Source: an uncultured Bacilli bacterium
Lineage (GTDB): Bacteria > Bacillota_I > Bacilli_A > RFN20 > CAG-826
Length of the DNA: 34,570 nt
Reading direction: 5' to 3'
Assembly: GCA_944368945.1 (NCBI GenBank)
Contig: CALVXH010000010.1
Coordinates: forward strand, 1 to 34,570
Shown: one piece after another, positions 8,377 to 15,247 of the stretch
Layout: the number at the start of each line of letters is the position of its first letter
Position numbering within the stretch: position 1 is the stretch's first letter
Notes under the pieces: model-generated
Told to the model about the DNA's origin: nothing
Seen by the model: only the letters and a program-made list of their open reading frames with translations
Databases searched by the model: none
Program-made: the position numbers and the translations under genes

Positions 8377-8925
8377 ATGAAAGACTCATCAAAAGAAAGA
8401 AGGATATATGTTGTTAAAAATATCACTAATAATAGTTTATCTAAGCAATTAGAGTGGACTACAAACACATTAAAAGATACAACAAATTATTTATTTTCTA
8501 GAGATATAAAAGCATTTAATGCTGGCGAAATATATAATTGCTTCTTAAATAATCATAATGAGCTTGTAAAAGTGATCGTTATTAAAAGCAGTAGTGTATA
8601 TGAACCAAGTGTATTAGTTTGTCCTTTAAAAAGTAAATATGAATGTTATTTAAACGACGAAGACGGAATTAATTTAGGCAAAATACATTCCTTAGATTTA
8701 AATACTGAATTTATTGCTCAAATTCAAAAGATTAGGCTTATTAATAAAGATGATTTTAAGATTAATAATATAAAAATTAAGGACATTAAATCATGTGGAA
8801 TGGTAAATAAGTTAGTAATATTAAAGATACTAATGTGCTATAGAGAATTTATTTCATCGATTATTAATATGAATATTAAATTTGAAATTAATAATACAAA
8901 TTATCTTAAAGAATGTACTTGTTAG
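8377..8925 (+). CDS. Divergent PemK/MazF-fold protein, 182 aa
   Basis: The ATG at 8377 has a perfect AAGGAG site. Residues ~48-125 follow the PemK/MazF beta-barrel pattern: FNAGEIYNCFL (family: RGDIYxVdL), VKVIVIKSS (family: RPVLVIqN), SVLVCPLKSK (family: tviVaPiTs) and a late IAQIQKIRLINKDD (family: dQirtvdksRl). An N-terminal helical extension (SLSKQLEWTTNTLKDTTNYL) precedes it, as I recall for longer Firmicutes members. The catalytic features of active MazF toxins are not evident: the GxRP arginine is absent and the PxTS threonine is lysine. No antitoxin gene adjoins it. It may be a non-toxic RNA-binding relative; the function is not established. Its stop codon TAG is part of an 11-bp repeat array. 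Confidence 0.55.
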   Translation: MKDSSKERRIYVVKNITNNSLSKQLEWTTNTLKDTTNYLFSRDIKAFNAGEIYNCFLNNHNELVKVIVIKSSSVYEPSVLVCPLKSKYECYLNDEDGINLGKIHSLDLNTEFIAQIQKIRLINKDDFKINNIKIKDIKSCGMVNKLVILKILMCYREFISSIINMNIKFEINNTNYLKECTC

Positions 8926-8965
8926 TAGATATTTAGTAATAATATAGTATTTAATTAGTAATTTA
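8922..8965 (+). repeat. 11-bp periodic TAGTA array B
   Basis: Four units start at 8922, 8933, 8944 and 8955: TTAGTAGATAT, TTAGTAATAAT, ATAGTATTTAA and TTAGTAATTTA. TAGTA recurs with exact 11-bp spacing. The stop codon TAG (8923-8925) of the preceding gene is the TAG of unit 1. The sequence from 8966 to 9096 is very A+T-rich with no other structure that I can support. Confidence 0.8.
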
Positions 8966-9096
8966 AAATATTAATTTATTATTATTTAATTAAATATTAA
9001 TATATAATAATTAATGTCTAAATGATATTTTTTTAAATTTAATTTACATAATAGATATTATACGAAGTAAAATAAAGACTAAATTAATGATAAATT

Positions 9097-9144
9097 AAAA
9101 GCTCTATACAATCTACTTATTTTAAGTATTCATATAGAGCTTTT
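9097..9144. terminator. Bidirectional intrinsic terminator between convergent genes
   Basis: Perfect 12-bp inverted repeat AAAAGCTCTATA (9097-9108) and TATAGAGCTTTT (9133-9144), with a nested ACTTA/TAAGT stem (9115-9119, 9123-9127) in the loop. T-rich tracts follow on both strands. It lies between the PemK/MazF-like gene (plus) and rsfS (minus) and can serve both. Confidence 0.85.
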
Positions 9145-9165
9145 CTTTAGTTAATAATTAATAAC

Positions 9166-9489
9166 TTATTTATTATTTGTAATTAATTCATCAAGTTTAA
9201 CATGTTCTCTATAACTACGAGACATTATATGAACAATTACATCATAGCAATCAACTAATATCCAATCATTTGATCCAACACCTTCAATACTTTTAATATC
9301 AAATGATTCTGTTTCTAATGTTTCTTCAATATTTGAAGCGATTGCTTCCATGTTCTTTTCATTTAAACCAGTACAAATTACAACATAATCAAATAAAGGA
9401 TTTTTATTTTTTACATTATAAACTTTAATGTCTTCTCCTTTTTTGTTTTCAATTGCTTTTTTAATTTGATTGATTAATCTTGGGTACAT
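9166..9489 (-). CDS. rsfS: Ribosomal silencing factor RsfS
   Basis: A 107-residue RsfS/Iojap protein, which binds L14 on the 50S subunit and blocks subunit joining when nutrients are scarce. Family features are FDYVVICTGLNEKNMEAIASNIEE, EGVGSNDWILVDCYDVIVHIM and the closing SREHVKLDELI-like segment (here RSYREHVKLDELI). It is the last gene of the yqeG-yqeH-yhbY-yqeK-rsfS operon and starts three bases after yqeK. AAAGGAATTAAATTAAGAG precedes the ATG. A bidirectional hairpin terminator follows. Confidence 0.93.
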   Translation of the reverse strand: MYPRLINQIKKAIENKKGEDIKVYNVKNKNPLFDYVVICTGLNEKNMEAIASNIEETLETESFDIKSIEGVGSNDWILVDCYDVIVHIMSRSYREHVKLDELITNNK

Positions 9490-9492
9490 CTC

Positions 9493-10143
9493 TTAATTTA
9501 ATTCCTTTCTTCTTTCTATACCTAAATAATATTTAAAGCATTCCGCACTAAGTTCGTTAAAAATGCCATTTAAATCGTTTTTAAGCTTTACTTTAGATAA
9601 AAGATAATCATAATTAGCTTTTAACACTACTTTAAATCCACTTTTCCAATCATCTTTCATAGCTTTTATTAAACTAGAACTGTCAAATCCCCTTAATGGA
9701 TCTATTTTATCACATGCATAGATGATTTTTTCTATTGGAGACATTAATTTTCTGCCGGTACAATGATATTTAACAGCATTTAATACATCATTATCAAATA
9801 TTGTTAAATCATGCATTAATATGTATTCACCAATAAATTGATGGTAAGCATATTTTGGATAGTCTATATATTCGTGATAATACTTATCAATCACTTCTTC
9901 ACCCTTAATTTTATCAAAATTTTTACCTACATCATGAATAACACCAGCAAAATAATATAATAATGGATTCTCTAGTTTATTAGCTTTAGCAACTTCATAA
10001 CATAATAAAGCTACACTTAAAGAATGGTTATATCTTCTTTCATCTGTTATTTTAGACTTTAAAAAAGACAAAAAATCATCACTTAAGATGATTTTATTGT
10101 CTTCTAAGAAAATATTTTGCTTAATAAATAACTCGCTAGTCAT
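9493..10143 (-). CDS. yqeK: HD-domain hydrolase YqeK (symmetrical Ap4A hydrolase)
   Basis: A 216-residue HD-superfamily phosphohydrolase. Metal ligands are visible: His40 in NHSLSVALLCYEVA, His70-Asp71 in YYFAGVIHDVGK, a further histidine in AVKYHCTGRKLMS and Asp in IIYACDKIDPLRGFD. YqeK proteins hydrolyse diadenosine tetraphosphate to ADP. In most Firmicutes nadD lies immediately upstream and may be fused to yqeK; here yhbY is the direct neighbour, two bases away, and nadD is missing. The protein is slightly longer than the usual ~190 residues, with an N-terminal extension (SELFIKQNIFLEDNKIIL). Confidence 0.9.
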   Translation of the reverse strand: MTSELFIKQNIFLEDNKIILSDDFLSFLKSKITDERRYNHSLSVALLCYEVAKANKLENPLLYYFAGVIHDVGKNFDKIKGEEVIDKYYHEYIDYPKYAYHQFIGEYILMHDLTIFDNDVLNAVKYHCTGRKLMSPIEKIIYACDKIDPLRGFDSSSLIKAMKDDWKSGFKVVLKANYDYLLSKVKLKNDLNGIFNELSAECFKYYLGIERRKELN

Positions 10144-10145
10144 AT

Positions 10146-10451
10146 TTATCTACTTAAAATAATATGATTCTTTAAATCTTTATTCTCTCGATAAATAATT
10201 GCTGTATTACCGATAATTTGAATAACATCACAATCTAAATTACTTATAAGATCTAAAATAAATTCTTGTTTTGTCTTATTTGCAAGTGCGCTCTTAAGAA
10301 AACTTATTTTAATTAATTCATGAGTTGAAAAGCAGTTTTCAATGCTTTCAATAACAGAACTTGTTAATAAATCTTTTCCAATATTAATTTTAACTAAGTC
10401 TTCTGAATGTGCAATTCTTTTTAATTCAGCTTTGTTTTTACTACTTAACAT
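10146..10451 (-). CDS. yhbY: YhbY/YqeI CRM-domain RNA-binding protein
   Basis: A 101-residue CRS1/YhbY (CRM) domain protein associated with 50S subunit assembly. It has the expected pattern LSSKNKAELKRIAHS near the N terminus, VKINIGKDLLTSSVIESIENCF, then HELIKISFL and a C-terminal DCDVIQIIGNTAIIYRE, where the family has qiIGr..vLYR. The glycine-rich GxxG loop is represented by QIIGN. It overlaps yqeH by 11 bases. aroE usually lies before it and nadD after it in B. subtilis; both are absent. Confidence 0.88.
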   Translation of the reverse strand: MLSSKNKAELKRIAHSEDLVKINIGKDLLTSSVIESIENCFSTHELIKISFLKSALANKTKQEFILDLISNLDCDVIQIIGNTAIIYRENKDLKNHIILSR

Positions 10452-11580
10452 TTTTTACTTTACTACGTGTTGTATAAACGTATACTCCTTTAGGAACATA
10501 GATTCTAAATAATTGATTATTGCCAATTAAACTTACCCAGCCTAATCCAGCTATACCAATATCTCGTTCACCTTGTTCTTTAACTTCAATATCATAAGCA
10601 TCAAAGTCTTTTAAATCAACAAGATTTTCGCTTACAGGCTTTAAAGAGCCTTTTTTGATATTTGAAAGGAATACTTTATCAACATTTCCTTTTTTAACTT
10701 TTGATTCAATTGTATTAGCAACAAACAATTTAATTGGTGTTTTTTCTCCATCAACTAATTCTAAGCAAGCTAATCCACCAATCATTAAGAAGCTGTCTTT
10801 AGTTAAACTAAATTTCTTTGGTACAATAGATTTTTTAGGAATAATTACATTTTGTAATCTCTTTTCGACCTTACCAATAAGGGTATTATCAATTGCTGTA
10901 CCTGGAGTCTCAAATAAATAATGATCATTTGATAATGGGATTCTAAATCCTCTTAAACTTGTGCCTTCAAAACTATATGTAACAATCATTTTATTAGTAT
11001 TATTTTGATATAGTTTTAATAATTCACTAATTAAAGCACTCTTTCCACTAATGCTTGCACCAATAAAGTAAACATCTCGATTTTTAGAATGTTCAAGAAT
11101 CTTTTGATACATTTCCTCGATGTTATAAGTTTGTTTACCAGTTGAAGTTATAACAACATCTAAAACTGATAACTTAATAAGTCTTAAACGATGAGCAACA
11201 TAATTCTTTAAATTCTCATCGTTAGCATCTTTAGGAAGTAAATCCTTTTTATTTGCAACTACTAAAACATCAATACCATCGAGTAAAGTATTAATTTTAC
11301 TAATAAATGATCCTTCGAATGAGAATAAGTCAATTGTATAAACGACTAATGCGTTTTTGCGCTTAATCTCTTCAAGTAATGTAACGTAATCTTGATCAAA
11401 TGAAGCTTCTTTAGGAGCATTTGAAAAACGTTCATTTTTATAACAGTTATTACATAGTAATAAACCATCAGGAAATTGATTAAAAATATTTGGTGTGATA
11501 TACCCCTCTTTATTTGGATCATCACTTTGTAAAATAGCTCCGCAATGATAACACTTTTGTACTCTACTAAGTTGTCCCAT
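10441..11580 (-). CDS. yqeH: Circularly permuted ribosome-assembly GTPase YqeH
   Basis: A 379-residue GTPase required for 30S subunit biogenesis. An N-terminal zinc finger (Cys10, Cys13, Cys43, Cys46) is followed by GTPase motifs in permuted order: G4 NKKD (110-113), G5 around ITSTGKQ, then the P-loop GASISGKS (174-181), and G3 as ETPG (224-227). The permutation G4-G5-G1-G2-G3 identifies the YlqF/YqeH class. G3 reads ExxG instead of the usual DxxG. GGAGGG inside the end of yqeG precedes the ATG, so the two genes are probably coupled. The C-terminal domain ends with RIYVPKGVYVYTTRSKVKN. Confidence 0.93.
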   Translation of the reverse strand: MGQLSRVQKCYHCGAILQSDDPNKEGYITPNIFNQFPDGLLLCNNCYKNERFSNAPKEASFDQDYVTLLEEIKRKNALVVYTIDLFSFEGSFISKINTLLDGIDVLVVANKKDLLPKDANDENLKNYVAHRLRLIKLSVLDVVITSTGKQTYNIEEMYQKILEHSKNRDVYFIGASISGKSALISELLKLYQNNTNKMIVTYSFEGTSLRGFRIPLSNDHYLFETPGTAIDNTLIGKVEKRLQNVIIPKKSIVPKKFSLTKDSFLMIGGLACLELVDGEKTPIKLFVANTIESKVKKGNVDKVFLSNIKKGSLKPVSENLVDLKDFDAYDIEVKEQGERDIGIAGLGWVSLIGNNQLFRIYVPKGVYVYTTRSKVKNVK

Positions 11581-11581
11581 A

Positions 11582-12103
11582 TTACATATCCCTCCAATTT
11601 TTGGCTAATTCTTTCTTTATGATAATTTTTCTAAGATATTTATCGAAGAATTTATTAATTTTAGTAAAAAATTGATCCTTTTCGACTAAGTTGTTACAAA
11701 GCACACATTTAATCTTAATTCGATTTGCGAATAGGACGTCTGTAAATACCTGGTCACCAACATAAATTGTTTTATTTAAATCAATGTGGTTCTTCTTTAT
11801 AAATTTTCTAGATTTATACCTAAAGGGTTTTCTTGCCGATGAAACAAATTCACAACCTAATTCTTTAGCGTAATCTTTCACTCTATTACTTATATTGTTT
11901 GAAATAATAATTACTCTAATCCCATTATCATTAAGCTTTTTTATTAACTCTTGAGCTTCTTTAGAAGGCTTCATTGTATAATAAGCGTCAAGCGTATTGT
12001 CCAAATCACAAATAAGAGTTGTTGCTCCATACTTTTTATAAAACCATGGCTCAATCTCATAAATATTATCTGCTAAAGCAAAAGGAATAAACTTTTTCCA
12101 CAT
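11582..12103 (-). CDS. yqeG: YqeG family HAD-type phosphatase
   Basis: A 173-residue HAD-superfamily IIIA protein. Motif I is CDLDNTLDAYY (Asp33 nucleophile, Asp35), motif II is IIISNNI, and motif III is the lysine before the IYVGDQVFTDVLFANR acidic motif. The natural substrate is not firmly known for the family (some homologues act on phosphatidylglycerophosphate). It is the first gene of the ribosome-assembly operon and lies just ahead of yqeH. No Shine-Dalgarno sequence is seen; instead a TAAAAT box ends six bases before the ATG, which would give a leaderless transcript. Confidence 0.9.
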   Translation of the reverse strand: MWKKFIPFALADNIYEIEPWFYKKYGATTLICDLDNTLDAYYTMKPSKEAQELIKKLNDNGIRVIIISNNISNRVKDYAKELGCEFVSSARKPFRYKSRKFIKKNHIDLNKTIYVGDQVFTDVLFANRIKIKCVLCNNLVEKDQFFTKINKFFDKYLRKIIIKKELAKNWRDM

Positions 12104-12109
12104 ATTAAT

Positions 12110-12115
12110 ATTTTA
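12110..12115 (-). promoter_or_regulatory. Putative -10 box for yqeG (leaderless start)
   Basis: Minus-strand TAAAAT followed by ATTAAT and the yqeG ATG. A start site about seven bases after the box would fall at the start codon. No good -35 was found at 16-18 bp, so this is a moderate call. Confidence 0.45.
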
Positions 12116-12204
12116 CATTGTTAAACATCTTAATAAAAGCAAATCAAGAAACAAAAATTTATTTGCTTTATAAATTTATAAATAAATTTCTAAAAAGTAT
12201 TTAA

Positions 12205-12256
12205 AAATATACTAAAAATCTACTAATTAAATACTATTAAACTACTAAATTACTAT
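12205..12256 (-). repeat. 11-bp periodic TAGTA array C (minus orientation)
   Basis: On the plus strand TACTA occurs at 12210, 12221, 12232, 12243 and 12251, so on the minus strand TAGTA repeats with spacings 8, 11, 11 and 11. Minus-strand units include TTAGTAGTTTA, ATAGTATTTAA (identical to unit 3 of array B), TTAGTAGATTT and TTAGTATATTT. It lies between the divergent yqeG and the small membrane-protein gene. The flanking 12116-12204 is almost pure A+T with nothing else recognised. Confidence 0.75.
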
Positions 12257-12295
12257 TTTTTTATTTTTTAGTTATTAAATTGTAATGATTTACAA

Positions 12296-12301
12296 TATAA
12301 T
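12296..12301 (+). promoter_or_regulatory. Putative -10 box TATAAT for the small membrane-protein gene
   Basis: A perfect TATAAT ends seven bases before the ATG at 12309, so transcription would begin at or next to the start codon. No ribosome binding site is present. No convincing -35 is seen at the standard distance. Confidence 0.45.
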
Positions 12302-12308
12302 AATTTAC

Positions 12309-12551
12309 ATGGATAACAATGGTCGAAACTTAATTGAATATAATACAAAGATATCTAAAACAACTTTGCTAATTGGATGTGCTGCATCCTTATTTATACC
12401 ATTACTAGGAATAATTTCTTTAGCAATTGGAATAAATAGATCTTATAAGCAAGAAACATTAGAATTAAAACACTTATTCTATTTAAATCTAATCGGACTA
12501 CTCGCTTCTTTACTTGTCTTTATTTATACAATAGCAACAACTTATTTTTAA
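12309..12551 (+). CDS. Small two-helix membrane protein, unknown function
   Basis: An 80-residue protein with two hydrophobic segments (ISKTTLLIGCAASLFIPLLG and NLIGLLASLLVFIYTIATTY) joined by a charged loop (INRSYKQETLELKH). The first segment resembles the PLLGIISLAIGINRS pattern of small membrane proteins of the DUF4190 kind, but I cannot assign a family. I start it at the ATG at 12309 because TATAAT ends seven bases upstream; an in-frame ATG at 12285 is possible but lies upstream of that box. Its TAA stop overlaps the convergent parC stop by four bases. Reality of the gene is likely from the clean two-helix design but not proven. Confidence 0.55.
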   Translation: MDNNGRNLIEYNTKISKTTLLIGCAASLFIPLLGIISLAIGINRSYKQETLELKHLFYLNLIGLLASLLVFIYTIATTYF

Positions 12552-15247
12552 TCACCCATCTCATCAAAAATAGAGATTTGTTCATAATTTTCATCGTCAC
12601 TATTGTCTTCATCATCAGATGTATCGTCAATTTTGACGATTTTTATTTTCTTAGTTTTGTCACTACTATAAAATACATCATTATCATTATCATTTGATTT
12701 ATTAACATTTAAAGATGTACGCGTTAAATCTATATCAGGACTTTTAATTGGAGCATCTGCTTTAGCATCAGCCTCAATTACTTCAGCCTCGTCATTGTAA
12801 ACAGCAACTATTGAGTCTTTTTCTTTATTAAACCCATCAAGATTAGTTACGCAATGCTTATCTTGAGGAGTCAAATAAAAGTCAGTTATAGTAAAATCTT
12901 TAATTTCGCCATTCTTCATAACACAATGAAGTTTAACTTCAGTAGGTTTACCTTTTAATTTTAAGCAATATTTCATAATGTGAGGTGAAGTTTTAAATGA
13001 ATCAAGGATTGTTCCAGTTCTACCTAATCTATCTGTTAAAACAAAGTTACTAGAATCTGCAATTTTTACAAATCCTTTATCAGTCAAAATAAGTATTTTA
13101 CCCTTTTCATTAGGTCTATATGCTAAAATTCTACAAATTGTACTCTTACTAAGAGTTGAAATGCCTTTTACGCCACAAGTTTTTAACTTTGTTGGCTCAA
13201 AAGCATTCTCATTAAAGTATGTTGTAGACTTACCTGTTTCGGTAGTTAAGAAAATATTACTATTTCCATATAATACAGCAACATCAGCTACTTCATCGTT
13301 ACCTGTTAAACGCATACAACAAAGTGGTTTAGATGTTCTATTAGTATAAAAATCGCTTAAGCAAGACTTCTTAATTTGTGAATTTTTAGTAACAATAGCG
13401 ATTGATGCTGGAGCATCAAAACTTTTTACAACAATACATTTAATTAATGATTCTTGTAAAGGCAAATTACACATATAGTTAATATGCTTTCCTTCATCTT
13501 TCCATTTGCCCTCTAATATTTCATGGACAGGCAAAATAATATAGTTACCTTTATTGGTAAAAGCAAGGATGTAGTCAGCAGTATTAACAATTTGACTCAT
13601 TACGATAATATCGTTTTGCTTTACACCTGGTAAAGAACCATTACTAGATTTAAAACTCTTTAAAGAACTTCTCTTTATATAGCCATCTTTAGTGATGACG
13701 ACATAAACGTCTTCTTTAACTATTAAATCACGTTTATCGATTTGAATATCGTCTTTTTTATCTTCGATAGCAGTTCTTCTTGGAATGCCAAACTTCTTAA
13801 CGATGCTTTTTAAATCGTTTACAATAACTTTTCTAATTTTATTATCATCAGAAAGAGTATCTTCTAAATAAGCAATTGTCTTTTCTAATTCATCACGTTC
13901 ATCGACATAAATTCTAACGTCAGTATTAGAAAGTTTATATAAACGCATTGTTACAATTGCTTCAGCTTGTAATTCGGTAAACCCATAAGCTTCCATTAAA
14001 TTTTTCTTTGAATCAGCTTTATCCTTACTTCTACGGATGATAGCAATGATTTCATTAATAATACTTACTGATTTAATTAATCCTTCAACAATATGTAATC
14101 TATCTTTGGCTTTCTTTAAATCGAAATTGAATTTTCGAGTAATAACACTTATTTGATATTTAGTATAATATTCTAAATAGGAAATAAGACCTAATGTTCT
14201 AGGGTGATTATCACATATAGCAACAATATTTGAACTATACGAAACTTTTAATTGTGTTTTATTCATTAAATAAGCAAGTACAATATTTGGATCTACCTCT
14301 TTTTTAAGTTCAACACATATTTTGATTTCATCACCACTAGATAAGTCTCTTACTTCATTAATACCATCTATTTCGTGACTTTTCTTGATTTTATCAATTT
14401 GATAAGCTAAATTTTGCTTAACAACACCATATGGAATCTCACTAATAATTAATTCATTATAGTTTTTATTTGATGTATCTATAGTTACTTTACTAGCAAT
14501 TTCAATTTTTCCTCTACCAGTTTCATATATATCTCTAACGCCTTGACATTTATATATTATGCCACCAGTAGGAAAATCAGGGCCTTTTACTATTTCTAAA
14601 AGATCATCTAAACTACATTTAGGATGTTGAATATAATAAATTGCTGCTTCACAAATCTCAGTTAAATTATGAGGAGGAATTTCCGTTGCAATAGCAACAG
14701 CAATGCCTTCACTACCATTAACAAATAAATTTGGATATCTACAAGGTAATACAACAGGTTCAAACTCTGTATCATCAAAGTTTAAAGTCATATCAACTGT
14801 ATTTTTTTCAATATCACTGATTAAAGTTTCACTGAATTCATTTAATTTAGCCTCAGTATAACGGTAAGCAGCTGCTGGGTCATTATCGATTGAACCGTTG
14901 TTACCTTGGAAAGTAACTAAAGGCATACTCATCTTCCAGCTTTGTGATAAACGTACTAAAGCATCATAAATTGAAGTATCGCCATGTGGGTGAAATCTAC
15001 CCATAACATCACCAACAATTTTTGCGCATTTTTTTGTAGGCTTATCAAATGTATTACCATTTTGGTACATACTAAAAATGATTCTACGTTGAACTGGCTT
15101 TAAGCCATCTCTTACATCAGGAATAGCTCTATCTTGAATGACATATTTTGCATAAACCGCATATCTATCACCCATAACTCCATCAAGAGATTCAACGCTA
15201 ATATTTTCAACAATTTCTTCTTCTTGTTGTTTAGATTTTTGAGCCAT
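12548..15247 (-). CDS. parC: DNA topoisomerase IV subunit A ParC
   Basis: An 899-residue type IIA topoisomerase A subunit that, with ParE, decatenates daughter chromosomes. ParC rather than GyrA is indicated by YVIQDRAIPDVRDGLKPVQR, the QGNNGSIDNDPAAAYRYTE segment with catalytic Tyr130, and pairing with ParE next to plsY. The quinolone-determining loop reads HPHGDTSIYDA, with Thr91 and Asp95 where Ser and Glu are common. The C-terminal beta-pinwheel begins near residue 500 (DVYVVITKDGYIKRSS). The end is a long acidic tail (residues ~855-899, rich in D, N and E). The start overlaps the parE stop by one base (TAATG). Confidence 0.94.
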   Translation of the reverse strand: MAQKSKQQEEEIVENISVESLDGVMGDRYAVYAKYVIQDRAIPDVRDGLKPVQRRIIFSMYQNGNTFDKPTKKCAKIVGDVMGRFHPHGDTSIYDALVRLSQSWKMSMPLVTFQGNNGSIDNDPAAAYRYTEAKLNEFSETLISDIEKNTVDMTLNFDDTEFEPVVLPCRYPNLFVNGSEGIAVAIATEIPPHNLTEICEAAIYYIQHPKCSLDDLLEIVKGPDFPTGGIIYKCQGVRDIYETGRGKIEIASKVTIDTSNKNYNELIISEIPYGVVKQNLAYQIDKIKKSHEIDGINEVRDLSSGDEIKICVELKKEVDPNIVLAYLMNKTQLKVSYSSNIVAICDNHPRTLGLISYLEYYTKYQISVITRKFNFDLKKAKDRLHIVEGLIKSVSIINEIIAIIRRSKDKADSKKNLMEAYGFTELQAEAIVTMRLYKLSNTDVRIYVDERDELEKTIAYLEDTLSDDNKIRKVIVNDLKSIVKKFGIPRRTAIEDKKDDIQIDKRDLIVKEDVYVVITKDGYIKRSSLKSFKSSNGSLPGVKQNDIIVMSQIVNTADYILAFTNKGNYIILPVHEILEGKWKDEGKHINYMCNLPLQESLIKCIVVKSFDAPASIAIVTKNSQIKKSCLSDFYTNRTSKPLCCMRLTGNDEVADVAVLYGNSNIFLTTETGKSTTYFNENAFEPTKLKTCGVKGISTLSKSTICRILAYRPNEKGKILILTDKGFVKIADSSNFVLTDRLGRTGTILDSFKTSPHIMKYCLKLKGKPTEVKLHCVMKNGEIKDFTITDFYLTPQDKHCVTNLDGFNKEKDSIVAVYNDEAEVIEADAKADAPIKSPDIDLTRTSLNVNKSNDNDNDVFYSSDKTKKIKIVKIDDTSDDEDNSDDENYEQISIFDEMGD

